From: JACVRW01 sp963811055
GTDB lineage: Bacteria > Actinomycetota > Thermoleophilia > Solirubrobacterales > Thermoleophilaceae
Reading direction: 5' to 3'
DNA length: 64,000 nt
Assembly (NCBI GenBank): GCA_963811055.1
Contig: CAWEPQ010000014.1
Span: 62,001 to 126,000 of the forward strand
The notes under the pieces are model-generated. The model was not told where the DNA came from. It searched no databases and saw only the letters and a program-made list of their open reading frames with translations. Of the stretch, positions 41,449 to 50,159 are shown one piece after another. Position 1 is the stretch's first letter; every line of letters begins with the position of its first letter. The position numbers and the translations under genes were made by a program.

Positions 41449-42015
41449 ATGGCAACCGTTTCATACACACGCATGGCCGACATGACCGAGGCCGACCTGC
41501 GCCTGATCAACGCCGACGGCGAAGAGGACCTCCGGGAGCTGCCTGGGCGGTTGATGAACGCGGTGGCCCAGCTGGAGAACTTCCAGGGTCCGCTCAAGGT
41601 CACCCGCCTCGAGCACTCGCTGCAGTCGGCCACGCGCGCCCTCCGGGCCGGCAAGGACAAGGAATACGTGGCGGCTGCGTTGGTGCACGACATCGGCGAC
41701 GCCCTTGCGCCGTACTCCCACGGCGAGATGGTCGGCGCCGTGCTGAGGCCCTTCGTGAGCGAGCGTGTGTGCTGGATCGTGGAGAAGCACGGCCTGTTTC
41801 AGGCCTACTACTACGCCCACCTCATGGGCGAGGACCGCAACGCCCGCGACAAGTACATCGACCATCCGTTCTACGACGACTGCGTCGAGTTCTGCGAGCA
41901 CTTCGACCAGAACTGCTTCGACCCCGGCTACGACTCCCTGCCGCTCGAGTCCTTCAGGCCGATCGTGGAAGAGGTTTTCGGGCACGCTCGCTACGCGGTC
42001 CACGCCGAGCAATAG
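41449..42015 (+). CDS. HD-domain protein, PhnZ/MIOX-like metal site
   Basis: The 188-residue helical protein has the HD-superfamily ligand pattern H56 (RLEHSLQSA), H80-D81 (ALVHDIGDAL), H91 (YSHGEMVGAVLRPF) and H114 (IVEKHGLFQAYYY), with several Asp later (DKYIDHPFYDDC). The extra His residues and the GA-x-L...H-x-x-x-x-x-Y spacing resemble the di-iron oxygenases PhnZ/TmpB and MIOX more than simple phosphohydrolases. So an oxidative C-P or C-C cleavage is possible but unproven. It is followed at once by a VOC-family gene. Confidence 0.8.
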   Translation: MATVSYTRMADMTEADLRLINADGEEDLRELPGRLMNAVAQLENFQGPLKVTRLEHSLQSATRALRAGKDKEYVAAALVHDIGDALAPYSHGEMVGAVLRPFVSERVCWIVEKHGLFQAYYYAHLMGEDRNARDKYIDHPFYDDCVEFCEHFDQNCFDPGYDSLPLESFRPIVEEVFGHARYAVHAEQ

Positions 42016-42018
42016 GAT
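42013..42018 (+). promoter_or_regulatory. Leaderless -10 box TAGGAT of the VOC gene
   Basis: TANNNT hexamer 7 bases before the ATG at 42026. Its TAG is the stop of the HD gene, as in the fbiC/cupin pair. Confidence 0.5.
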
Positions 42019-42025
42019 CGCGCCC

Positions 42026-42406
42026 ATGAACGTGACCGGCGTCGACTTCATCACCGTGCCCACCCGCGACTTCGAGAAGGCCTCCGATTTCTACGGCAAC
42101 GTGCTCGGCCTCGAGCGCTCGATCCAGTGGGGCGACCGGCCCGCCGGCGAGTTCGAGACCGGCAGCCTGACCATCGCGATCATGCAGTCGGATGCCTTCG
42201 GCATGGCGTTCGAGGCGCACTCACACCCTGTTGCCCTACACGTGGACGACGTGGCCGCCGCCCGCGAGGAGCTCGAGGCGCAGGGGATCGTCTTCCGCGG
42301 CGACACGATGGACAGCGGCGTCTGCCACATGGCCCATTTCGCCGATCCGGACGGGAACGCGCTGATGCTCCACTGCCGCTACGCGCCCCGCCCGGGCTCG
42401 GACTGA
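42026..42406 (+). CDS. VOC-family (glyoxalase/dioxygenase-fold) protein
   Basis: The 126-residue protein has two betaalphabetabetabeta units. The first (GVDFITVPTRDFEKASDFYG) ends in VLGLERSIQWGDRPAGEFET; the second contains HPVALHVDDVAAAREELEAQ and HFADPDGNALMLHCRYA. Candidate metal ligands are the His of HPVALHV and the His/Glu positions near the C-terminus, but the set is not complete by eye. It follows the HD-domain gene with its own -10 box. Members include glyoxalases, resistance proteins and dioxygenases, so the reaction is not assigned. Confidence 0.82.
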   Translation: MNVTGVDFITVPTRDFEKASDFYGNVLGLERSIQWGDRPAGEFETGSLTIAIMQSDAFGMAFEAHSHPVALHVDDVAAAREELEAQGIVFRGDTMDSGVCHMAHFADPDGNALMLHCRYAPRPGSD

Positions 42407-42407
42407 C

Positions 42408-43490
42408 CTACCGCTCGAGCGCTCCCGCGTCAGGGAGGCCCGCGGCACGCGCCCTGAACGCCTTGTCGGTGCTCACGCGGTCGTTCGGGTCACCGGCGTT
42501 GATGGCCGGCGATCCGGCGTTGAGGCGGAAATCGTTGGCTGCCGGGTTGACCCACCCGAACGCCGCGGGCCGCGCGGCCGTGCTGGAGGCGGGGCTGACC
42601 TGCTTGTCGGTCGCGGTGCACTTCTGCCCGACGTTGTGGCTGTAGCGCATGCCGGACACGCAGTTCCAGCTGCCGAGGTTGCTCGTCCAGCGGGACCCGC
42701 CGGTGGCGCCGTGCTCGATGGCGGCCGGGATCTCGAACGTGTTGTTGCGGACCGTCCAGCCGTCGAGGGTGCCCCCGCCATTGGCGGTGTTGGCCACGTA
42801 GAGGCTGTAGTAGTGCCAGGTGCCGTCGTCCTTGTAGGTGTGCCCGAAGACGTTGTTCTCGAGCGTGATCCTGCCGTAGGCGGGCGGCAGGGGGGACCAC
42901 CAGGAGCCGTAGGTGAAGAAGACGTCCATCGTTGCGCAGTGGTGGAACAGGCTGCGGCGGATAGTCATGCCCGGCGTCACGATCGCGTACACGCACTCGT
43001 TGTGGACCGAGGGGTCGGTCACTCGCACGTCGTGGAAGGTCACGTTGTCGAACGTGAAGTTCGTGCCCGACACCAGCGCGCCCTTCTCGTCGGTCACGTT
43101 GCCGATTCGGCCGTTCTTGAAGGTCGAGTTGTTACCGCTGTTGTGGAAGGCGAGCTCCTTGGTAAACGCGCCATCCACGTCCAGGCCGTCGAAGGTGACC
43201 CTGCTCGCGCCGTTGTCCAGACCGCGCAGCTTCGTCCCTGACTCACCCTTGAAGGTGATGGGCGTGCTGCCACCCCCGAGGGTCTGCTTGGGGTACGAGC
43301 CCTTGCGAACCGATACGAGGTTGCGCTTCTGGTCTGTCGCCACCTTGTAGGCGCGCGCAAACGTGCGGCACGGCTGCTTGCTCGTGCAGTTGCCGGCGTC
43401 AGAGCCGGTCGGGGAGAGATATACGGGCTGGCAACCGGCGAGGGCTCCCGCCACGGCTACGGCCGCGACGGCGACGTTGCGACGCTTCAT
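42408..43490 (-). CDS. Secreted lipoprotein with right-handed beta-helix
   Basis: The 360-residue protein has lipobox ALAGC (Cys20), then YLSPTGSDAGNCTSKQPCRTFARA, the typical opening of DUF1565/pectate-lyase-like beta-helix proteins. Repeated beta coils follow (VTFDGLDVDGAFTKELAFHN, FTFDNVTFHDVRVTDPSVHN, ITLENNVFGHTYKD) and the usual closing FRLNAGSPAINAGDP. It presumably binds or cleaves a polysaccharide outside the cell. The ATG at 43490 gives the best signal peptide; the frame is open further upstream. Confidence 0.85.
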   Translation of the reverse strand: MKRRNVAVAAVAVAGALAGCQPVYLSPTGSDAGNCTSKQPCRTFARAYKVATDQKRNLVSVRKGSYPKQTLGGGSTPITFKGESGTKLRGLDNGASRVTFDGLDVDGAFTKELAFHNSGNNSTFKNGRIGNVTDEKGALVSGTNFTFDNVTFHDVRVTDPSVHNECVYAIVTPGMTIRRSLFHHCATMDVFFTYGSWWSPLPPAYGRITLENNVFGHTYKDDGTWHYYSLYVANTANGGGTLDGWTVRNNTFEIPAAIEHGATGGSRWTSNLGSWNCVSGMRYSHNVGQKCTATDKQVSPASSTAARPAAFGWVNPAANDFRLNAGSPAINAGDPNDRVSTDKAFRARAAGLPDAGALER

Positions 43491-43643
43491 GGGCGATATG
43501 ACCACTTTCGTGTTCGGCGGCAAAAGGACAGCGACGCTGGGTCGCTCAACGGAACCTCCGAGCATGGGCGGCATCCATGCCACGCCACGGGAGGCGAACC
43601 TGCTCTATGCCCGAATTGTTACAGGATTAATCAGGGCCTACGG

Positions 43644-46226
43644 CTAACGCGCCGAGTAAGTGGCCGTGTAGCCGGCGTCCTGCGAGGCGGTGATGGTGTG
43701 GCTGGCCACGCCACCGTCGGACCAGGACCCGAAGTCGTAGATCTTCCCCGCGAATGTCTGCGGCGTGGGTGCGCCCACGGTGTTGGCCGATCCCTGGATG
43801 ACCGTGCGGCTGAACGGCGTGGGCAGGCGCGCCCCGTTGAAGCCCACGTCGAGCCCGGCGGGCACTGAGGCGAGGGAGAGCTCCACGGTCTTCGGGTCCA
43901 GGCGGATCGTGCGGGTGTCGGTGAGCCCGCCGCTGTCGGTCACGGTGAGCGTCAGCTGGAGGTAGGAGGGGTACTCGTGGTCCGGGGCGGGGAAGGCGCC
44001 GTGGTCCACCCCGGTGTACGTCTGCTGCGCGTGCTCGTGGCACCCGCTCGGGCAGTGGTCGAGCGCCACCGACCAGCTGAGGGCGCTTGCCGGCAGGTCA
44101 CCGTCCTGCGGATCGGTGCCGCTGCCCTCGAAGCCGATCGGGTCCCCGACCTTCCACGTGAAGCCGGTCGTGGGCGAGACGATGGTGGCCGTTGGGGGCG
44201 TGTTCCCCGCGGTGATCGCCACGAAGTCCGTGACGGAGGCACCATGGCTGTCGGTGACCTTGAGACCCACGTTGTAGGTGCCCTCGAACGGGTACGCCCA
44301 GGCGAACTGGGCGGTGGAGGCGTCGTCGAACGCGCCGTCGCCGTCGAGGTCCCAGGCGTAGGAGATCGAGTCGCCGGTGTCGGGGTCGCTCGAGCCCGAC
44401 CCGTCGAAGGTCACGGCGAGCGGCGTGCTCCCGTTGGTGGCCGAGGCGGCGGCCACCGCCTTGGGCGCCTGATTGCCCTCGGTGTAGTGGATCCGCTTGA
44501 TCGTGCCGCCCCACACGTCCGCGTAGTACAGGTCGCTTCCGGGCCCGAACTGGATGTCCACCGGCATCGACGCTCCGGCCCGGAAGGTCCTGACACGCGA
44601 CGGGCTCGGGAGGCTCCCGCCGGAGCGCTCCATCACCCAGATGCACTTGCGCGCGTAGTCCGCGAAGAAGAGCGCCCCGTCGAACTCGGCAGGCAGCGTG
44701 CTGCCCGGAGGCGTGAACGTCATGCCGGAGATCGACGACGTGCCGGCGGAGCAGCTCTCCTCCGAGAACACCTTGCTCGAGTGCTCGTAGCCGAAGAACG
44801 GCGAGGTGACCGCGCCGCTCCCGTAGAGCGTCTCGCAGATCCCGAGGTTGGCCGCGTCGTAGCCGCCCTGCCGGATCAGGCCCTCGTAACAGGGCCAGCC
44901 GAAGTTCTCTACCGTCGCGTCGGTGGGATCGACGATCCGGTTGATCTCCTCGGTGGTGTTCCAGCCCACGTCGCCCACCCACACCTCGTTCGTCCCGGGG
45001 CGGATCGCGAAGCGGAAGGGGTTGCGCAGCCCGTAGGCCACGATCCGCCGGGCGTCCGGGTCGGCGCTGCCGGCGAGCGGGTTGGCGGGCAGTCCCTCGC
45101 CGGTGTCCGGGTCCACCCGCAGGATGCCGCCGTCGAGCGTGACCGGGTCGCCCGGCGTGCGCAGGTCCTGGCTGCGCAGCGCGCCGCCCTCGGCGGTCGG
45201 TGCGGTCTGGCGCTCGCCCGTGCCGACCGGCGGGTCGTCGCAGGGGTTGAGCGGGATGCCCACCTGCCCGTAGTCCACGAAGTCGGGGCTGGCCCCCTCG
45301 CCGCCGCTCACGTAGAGCGCGCCGTCCGCTCCGAAGCGCAGGTCGCCGATCGCGTGCGTCGGCCCCTGCTGGCACCAGTCCTCGATCAGCACCTGCTCGT
45401 CGCCCACCACATGGTTGCCGTCGAGCTGGAGGCGCGAGAGCCGCGCGCTGGTCACGCAGCCGTTGGTGGTCGGCCCGGGGGGTGTCGGGCACGTGTCGTT
45501 CCAGGTGGGCGCGGTGCCGCCGATTGGGGCGTCGTACGTGTAGAGCACGTAGATGAAGGGCCTTGCCGGGAAGTTCGGATCGAGTGCCAGGCCGAGCAGA
45601 CCGCGGTCCCAGATGTGATCGACCTCGGGACGCAGGTTGGCCACCATCGACGGCGTGTTGTCGCCCAGGCCGTCGAACACCTTGATCCCGCCCGGCTTCT
45701 CGGCAACGAAGACGCGCCCGTCAGGCGCGAAGCGCACGGCGGTGGGGGCCTCCAGGCCGGAGAATGCCGTGGTCTCCTGGAAGCCGGGGAGCAGCCCGGG
45801 CGATCCCGTCTTGACCGTGATGTCCTTGCCGCAGCCCGAGCTGGACGGGTTCGACGCGCAGATCCTGTAGTGGTAGACGGTGTCCGGGGCCAGGCCGGTG
45901 ACGCGCTCCGACACGCTCTGCTGGTTCGAGCCCGTGGCCGTCCGGTGCGCGGTCTCGGTGCCGTAGTTGGTGGTCTTCCCGTACTTGAACCACCACTGCG
46001 TGGTCTGGCCCCCGGCGCTGCCGTGACCGCGGAAGGTCGCCGCCCGGTCGGTTACGTCGGTGGCCGGGTCGCTGTCCCCGCCCACGCAGCTCGCCGTGAC
46101 CGCGGCGATCGCCAGTAGCACGGCCAGGCCACCCCGCCGGAGCAGCGGGGAGCGAAACAACGGGAGGGGCAGTACGCGGTACAGCCGGACCTCGACGGTC
46201 GGGGCACGCCGCACGTCCGTGTGCAT
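43644..46226 (-). CDS. Sorbosone/aldose-dehydrogenase-like lipoprotein with PKD domain (intact)
   Basis: The 860-residue protein starts with a basic N-region and lipobox VTASC (Cys47), then the FN3-like module (DPATDVTDRAATFRGHG, TVYHYRICASNPSSSGCG). A glucose/sorbosone dehydrogenase propeller follows (FSGLEAPTAVRFAPDGRVFV, DRGLLGLALDPNFPARPFIY, YGLRNPFRFAIRPGTNEVWV). Next is a PKD domain (SISYAWDLDGDGAFDDAST) and a C-terminal beta domain. Propellers of this type oxidise aldoses with PQQ, but PQQ use is unproven here. It is the intact paralog of 22821-25317. ATG 46226 has an agga ribosome binding site. Confidence 0.9.
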   Translation of the reverse strand: MHTDVRRAPTVEVRLYRVLPLPLFRSPLLRRGGLAVLLAIAAVTASCVGGDSDPATDVTDRAATFRGHGSAGGQTTQWWFKYGKTTNYGTETAHRTATGSNQQSVSERVTGLAPDTVYHYRICASNPSSSGCGKDITVKTGSPGLLPGFQETTAFSGLEAPTAVRFAPDGRVFVAEKPGGIKVFDGLGDNTPSMVANLRPEVDHIWDRGLLGLALDPNFPARPFIYVLYTYDAPIGGTAPTWNDTCPTPPGPTTNGCVTSARLSRLQLDGNHVVGDEQVLIEDWCQQGPTHAIGDLRFGADGALYVSGGEGASPDFVDYGQVGIPLNPCDDPPVGTGERQTAPTAEGGALRSQDLRTPGDPVTLDGGILRVDPDTGEGLPANPLAGSADPDARRIVAYGLRNPFRFAIRPGTNEVWVGDVGWNTTEEINRIVDPTDATVENFGWPCYEGLIRQGGYDAANLGICETLYGSGAVTSPFFGYEHSSKVFSEESCSAGTSSISGMTFTPPGSTLPAEFDGALFFADYARKCIWVMERSGGSLPSPSRVRTFRAGASMPVDIQFGPGSDLYYADVWGGTIKRIHYTEGNQAPKAVAAASATNGSTPLAVTFDGSGSSDPDTGDSISYAWDLDGDGAFDDASTAQFAWAYPFEGTYNVGLKVTDSHGASVTDFVAITAGNTPPTATIVSPTTGFTWKVGDPIGFEGSGTDPQDGDLPASALSWSVALDHCPSGCHEHAQQTYTGVDHGAFPAPDHEYPSYLQLTLTVTDSGGLTDTRTIRLDPKTVELSLASVPAGLDVGFNGARLPTPFSRTVIQGSANTVGAPTPQTFAGKIYDFGSWSDGGVASHTITASQDAGYTATYSAR

Positions 46227-46289
46227 CAGTAGTCCTGAAGCCGACTATCGCCGCGATCCGGGTCCCTGTCAACCTGGCAGGATTCCCAT

Positions 46290-46913
46290 ATGCACTCGTT
46301 CATCGTCGGATTGGGACTCGGCTTCTTCGTGGCTCTCCAGCTGGGCCCGATGTCGCTCTTCCTCGTGCGCTCGACGCTGCGCGTGGGGTGGGGGGTTGGG
46401 CTGGCGATCGGGGCCGGCATCGCCCTGGTGGATGCCCTCTACGCGGCCTGCGGCGCCGCGGGCGCGGCTCCCTTCCTCAGCATCGAGCCGGTGCGCCTGG
46501 TGCTCGGGCTCGTGGGCGCTGCCGTGCTCGTGGTGCTGGGCGTCCGCACGCTCTACAGCGCCTTCCGGGTACGCCACGGCGGCGAGGTGCGCAGCGAGGT
46601 GGCCACCCCCGGCCGCGCCTTCCTGACGGCGCTGGCGGGCACGGCCTCCAACCCCGCCACGATCGCGTCGTGGGCCGCCATCTTCGCGGCCGCCAGCGCT
46701 GCCGGCGCGGCCGACAGCTCAGGGGGCGCACTGCTCCTCGTGGCCGGGGTGGGCGCCGGGAGCCTCGTCTGGACGACCCTCCTTGCCAGCGGCACGGCGG
46801 TAGCCCGCCGCGCCATCGGCGAGCGCGCGATACGGGTGGCCGACGTCGTGGCCGGGCTGGGTCTGATCGGGTTCGGCGGCGCGCTCGCGTACGACGCCAC
46901 GAGCGACTCCTGA
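46290..46913 (+). CDS. LysE/ArgO-family amino acid exporter
   Basis: The 207-residue membrane protein has about six helices. The LysE-type N-terminus is FFVALQLGPMSLFLVRSTLR (the conserved GP near residue 20). The middle has ALAGTASNPATIASWAAIFAA (the conserved NP motif), and there is a final helix near the C-terminus. The family exports basic or other amino acids and homoserine lactones. ATG 46290 follows a caggat/tcccat stretch. It is divergent from the sorbosone-dehydrogenase lipoprotein, with no obvious link. Confidence 0.85.
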   Translation: MHSFIVGLGLGFFVALQLGPMSLFLVRSTLRVGWGVGLAIGAGIALVDALYAACGAAGAAPFLSIEPVRLVLGLVGAAVLVVLGVRTLYSAFRVRHGGEVRSEVATPGRAFLTALAGTASNPATIASWAAIFAAASAAGAADSSGGALLLVAGVGAGSLVWTTLLASGTAVARRAIGERAIRVADVVAGLGLIGFGGALAYDATSDS

Positions 46914-46984
46914 CTATGCGCGCTGTGGCTTGACGGCGGTCGGCGCCGCCGTTAGCTTCGCCGGCATGACGCAGTGGCTGCGGC

Positions 46985-47590
46985 TCAGGCGGACTCGAGG
47001 ACGCCGCGTCGCTCCAGCAGCAGCGTTCCGAGCTCGCGCGCACGGAGAGCGGCGTCGCGGTCACCCTCGCCCGCCGCGACGATCGAACCCTTCATGAGGA
47101 TGTGCCACTGACGTGAGAAGGCGTCGGGATCGTCGATCCCGGCCTCCTCGGCCAGCTCCTGGATGAGCGTTCGGATGTTCGCGAGGTGCTTGACGCTGGC
47201 CTCGCGCACCGGATCGTCGAGCGCGTCCTGCTCGAGCAGGACGTTGATGAACGAGCAGCCCTCGAAGTCGTCGCGCGCGAACCACTCGCCGAACACGTCG
47301 AAGATCGCCAGGAGCCGCTCGGCGGGCGCAACGGCGCGCTCGGAGACCTCGTTCCAGAGCCATGCGCGCGTCCAGCGCTCCTCGCGGAGCGCGAGGAACG
47401 CGAGCGCGAGGTCCTCCTTGGAGGGGAAGTTCCGGTACAGCGTCATCTTGGCCACGCCGGCGGCCTCGACGATCGTGTCCACTCCCACCGCCCGGATGCC
47501 GGAGCGGCTGAAGAGGGGGTAGGCGGCCTCGAGAATGCGCTCCCGGCCGGTGCCGGGCGCCCCCCGAGGCTCCGCGTCCGTTCCTGCCAT
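46985..47590 (-). CDS. TetR-family transcriptional regulator
   Basis: The 201-residue protein has an N-terminal TetR helix-turn-helix (RERILEAAYPLFSRSGIRAV, VDTIVEAAGVAKMTLYRNFP, residues about 14-60) and an all-helical C-terminal ligand domain with FARDDFEGCSFINVLLEQ. It starts at ATG 47590 with a TATAGT box 7 bases upstream. It is divergent from a small membrane protein gene, with only 38 bases between the starts, so it could control that operon. The ligand is unknown. Confidence 0.87.
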   Translation of the reverse strand: MAGTDAEPRGAPGTGRERILEAAYPLFSRSGIRAVGVDTIVEAAGVAKMTLYRNFPSKEDLALAFLALREERWTRAWLWNEVSERAVAPAERLLAIFDVFGEWFARDDFEGCSFINVLLEQDALDDPVREASVKHLANIRTLIQELAEEAGIDDPDAFSRQWHILMKGSIVAAGEGDRDAALRARELGTLLLERRGVLESA

Positions 47591-47597
47591 TGGCCCG

Positions 47598-47603
47598 ACT
47601 ATA
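47598..47603 (-). promoter_or_regulatory. Leaderless -10 box TATAGT of the tetR gene
   Basis: TANNNT hexamer 7 bases before the ATG at 47590. Confidence 0.5.
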
Positions 47604-47628
47604 CGCCGGGTGCTGGCATTCGGTGACA

Positions 47629-48057
47629 ATGGCCCGCGTGTCGGACCGGGTCAAGCGCTTCCTGCTCGCCGCGCTCATCGCGCTGCTCGTGCTCAACCTC
47701 TGGACGGGCGGGCCGCTCCTGGCCCTGTGGCTCGGTTCGCGGGTGCAGGGCGAGGGCCCCCCGAAGATGGGCGCGATCGGCGTGGTGATCCTCGCGCTCG
47801 TGGTGATCAGCGTGGCTCTCTACCGGGCGCTCCAGGCCACGACCCGGGCCTATGACGACCTCACGGGGGGAGGGCCCACGGTGCGCCAGCACGCCCCATG
47901 GCTGCGGAGCATGCGCGGCGAGCGCCCCGAGTACGACGGAGTGAGGCCCGAGCTCTCGAGCGCGGAGCAGATCCTCGTGGGAGGCGTGCTGGTGGCGTTC
48001 GCCGCGTTCGAGATCTGGTTCTTCTTCTTCTCGGGCTCGCCGATCGGATCGAATTGA
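47629..48057 (+). CDS. Small membrane protein
   Basis: The 142-residue protein has three hydrophobic helices (residues about 10-35, 45-65 and 118-138). A hydrophilic loop between the last two contains GGPTVRQHAPWLRSMRGERP. I recognise no functional family. It starts at ATG 47629 (GTG 47638 is possible). Its stop overlaps the TTG of the following phosphatase gene (TTGA), indicating an operon, and it is divergent from the TetR gene. Confidence 0.72.
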   Translation: MARVSDRVKRFLLAALIALLVLNLWTGGPLLALWLGSRVQGEGPPKMGAIGVVILALVVISVALYRALQATTRAYDDLTGGGPTVRQHAPWLRSMRGERPEYDGVRPELSSAEQILVGGVLVAFAAFEIWFFFFSGSPIGSN

Positions 48058-48656
48058 GCCCGGCCGAGCAGCACCGGGCCGAGCTGGTGCTGGTGCGCCA
48101 CGGGGAGACCGAGTGGAGCAGGACCGGCAAGCACACGGGGCTCACCGATATGCCGCTGACCGAGGAGGGACGCCGCCAGGCCGAGCTGCTGGCCGTGTCG
48201 CTGTCCGGCCGGCGGTTCGGCCGCGTGCTCACGAGCCCGCTGAGCCGCGCCGCGGAGACGTGCCGGCTGGCCGGCTTCGAGCACGTGGCCGAGATCCGCG
48301 AGGACCTGGTGGAGTGGGACTACGGCGAGTACGAGGGGCTCACCACGCCGGAGATCCGCCGCGAACGGCCGGACTGGGTGCTGTGGCGCGACGGCTGTCC
48401 GGGCGGCGAGACGGCCGCTCAGATCGGGGAGAGGGCGGACCGCGTGCTCGCCGAGCTGCGTGACTCCCCGGGCGACGTGGCGCTCTTCGCCCACGGCCAC
48501 GTGTTGCGGGTGCTGGCCGCGCGCCGGCTCGGGCTTCCGCCGGCGGACGGGGCGCTGCTGGCGCTCGGCACCGCCACCGTGTCCGTGCTCGGCTGGGAGC
48601 GCGAGACTGCCGCCGTGCGGCTATGGAACATGCCGCCGGGCCTGCCCGTGCCCTAG
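48054..48656 (+). CDS. Histidine phosphatase (phosphoglycerate mutase-like)
   Basis: The 200-residue branch-1 histidine phosphatase has the catalytic LVLVRHGETEWSRTGKHTG at the N-terminus, the Glu in DLVEWDYGEYEG (around residue 85) and the second catalytic His in ALFAHGHVLRVLAARR (around residue 148). It is probably a phosphatase of a small metabolite, not a true mutase, judging from its short length. The TTG start at 48054 overlaps the stop of the upstream gene. It is convergent with the membrane gene that follows, with a 4-base overlap. Confidence 0.88.
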   Translation: MSPAEQHRAELVLVRHGETEWSRTGKHTGLTDMPLTEEGRRQAELLAVSLSGRRFGRVLTSPLSRAAETCRLAGFEHVAEIREDLVEWDYGEYEGLTTPEIRRERPDWVLWRDGCPGGETAAQIGERADRVLAELRDSPGDVALFAHGHVLRVLAARRLGLPPADGALLALGTATVSVLGWERETAAVRLWNMPPGLPVP

Positions 48657-49345
48657 GCGGCCGGCGGCCGGCGCCGGCGCCAGAGCGAGTCCGGCTTGGC
48701 CGGGCGCAGGGCACCCACCAGCGCCACGAGCGGTACGAACAGGCCCACCGCCGCCGTCATCCACTTGCCCTTGACAAAGCACACCAGCGCCAGGCACGCG
48801 CCCGCCACCTGGACCGGCACGAGCACGAAGGCCGTCTCACCGCCGCTGAGGTGCTCCCCGCCCACGCCGAGCAGCGTGAGCAGCGCCTGGTAGACGTCGA
48901 TCCAGAACGGCAGCCCGATCAGGCTGATGGCGAGCAGGCAGACCGTGACCACCACGGCGTCAATCGACTGGCGGCCCTTCTCCGACCAGTAGACGTCCTC
49001 GAGGTTGAGCCAGAGCGCGAACTCGTCGAGCGTGAGGCCCATGCCGATGCCGAACGCCACGGCCACCAGTTCCGCCCACGGACTGTCGTTCTCGATCGTG
49101 ATCCCGATGTAGCCCATGCTGAGGAGCAGCAGGATTCCCCAGACCATGTGATGCACGTGGGTGCCGCCCTTGGTCTCCACGTTGCCGGGCCACCAGCTCA
49201 CCTGCGCCTTGATCATGTGCGCGCTCCCGCGGATGAAGCCGAAGGAGAGGAGGAAGGCCACGAGGACGAGGAAGTGGAGCTCCTTGCCCGGGGCCTGGAT
49301 GCCGCGGTCGTAGGCCCGCTCGATGTCGTCGAAGAAGCGCTCCAC
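48653..49345 (-). CDS. Conserved integral membrane protein
   Basis: The 230-residue protein has about six hydrophobic helices. A conserved-looking His-rich start of helix 2 (KGGTHVHHMVWGILLLLSMG) and an acidic segment GMGLTLDEFALWLNLEDVYW lie in the first half. These patterns recur in actinobacterial proteins annotated only as integral membrane proteins. It starts at GTG 49345. The His pair and Asp/Glu within helices might bind metal, but there is no direct evidence of function. Confidence 0.75.
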   Translation of the reverse strand: MERFFDDIERAYDRGIQAPGKELHFLVLVAFLLSFGFIRGSAHMIKAQVSWWPGNVETKGGTHVHHMVWGILLLLSMGYIGITIENDSPWAELVAVAFGIGMGLTLDEFALWLNLEDVYWSEKGRQSIDAVVVTVCLLAISLIGLPFWIDVYQALLTLLGVGGEHLSGGETAFVLVPVQVAGACLALVCFVKGKWMTAAVGLFVPLVALVGALRPAKPDSLWRRRRPPAA

Positions 49346-49362
49346 CGGCCGGGATCATCGCC

Positions 49363-49368
49363 TAGGCT
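49363..49368 (+). promoter_or_regulatory. Leaderless -10 box TAGGCT of the methyltransferase gene
   Basis: TANNNT hexamer 9 bases before the ATG at 49378. It supports the idea that the gene truly starts there although the frame breaks 34 codons later. Confidence 0.4.
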
Positions 49369-49377
49369 CGCGTCCCG

Positions 49378-50159
49378 ATGTCGATCGACTTCGTCGCACA
49401 CGCTGACAAGGTTGCGGAGCGCAGCTACCGCCCGAGCTTTCCCTTCGAAGGGCCCTGGCTGGACGAGGCCCATGCCAACTGAAGCTCTACGAGCTCGGGC
49501 GCCTGGGCGCGCAGCCGGTGCTCGAGGTGGGGGCCTACCGCGGCAAGTCGGCCGTGGTGCTCGCAACCGCGCTGCGCGCCGGCGGCGGGGACGGCCGGCT
49601 GGTGTCGGTGGACATCGACCCCGTGGCGCTCCACTCCGCCCGGGCCGCGGTCCGGGCGCGGGGGCTCGAGGACCGGGTGATCTTCACTCGCGGCACGCTG
49701 CAGGCGCTCCTACGCGCCTACCCGGGGATCCGGCCCGGCGTGGTCTTCCTCGACGGCGACCACTCGCTCGAGGGCGTTCGCCGCGACCTCGAGACGCTTG
49801 AGGCGATCGTGCCCTCAGGCGCTCTGATGCTCTTCCACGACTACCTGGACGAGCGCAACGACGATCCCGGGGAGGCCCACATCGACGTCCTTCGCGGCGT
49901 GCGCGAGAGCTGGGTGATGCGGGATTCGGAGTTCGGCGGCGTGTTCGGGTGCTGTGGGCTCTATCGCCGGGTCGCCGGCGGCCCTGAGTCGAACGGGTCG
50001 ATCCAGGATCTGCTCGAGGCGGCGCGGCGGCGCGGCGGCGATCCGCCCGCGCTGCTCGACGTGGTGCGCCACGACACTCTGCGCATGCGCTACCTCCAGC
50101 GCGTCCGGCGCCCGATCGGGCGCTGGGTGCGCCGCCGTCTCGGCCGCGAGGTCCTCTAG
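49378..50159 (+). pseudogene. Class I SAM-dependent methyltransferase, frameshifted (or assembly error)
   Basis: From ATG 49378 the frame reads MSIDFVAHADKVAERSYRPS, then FPFEGPWLDEAHAN and a stop at 49480. The natural continuation LKLYELGRLGAQPVLEVGAY starts in another frame at 49479 and runs to 50159. One missing C (gccaactg for gccaacctg) explains it. The rest is a Methyltransf_24-type protein: motif I LEVGAYRGKSAVVLATAL, VSVDIDPVALHSARAAV, VVFLDGDHSLEGVRRDLETL. With the repair it would be about 260 residues. The substrate is unknown. Confidence 0.8.

Noticed and set aside
43491..43643. A third copy of the conserved leader before the beta-helix gene at 42408
   Set aside because: It has a GCGAC-x-GTCGC hairpin, but the rest does not align with the two real copies.
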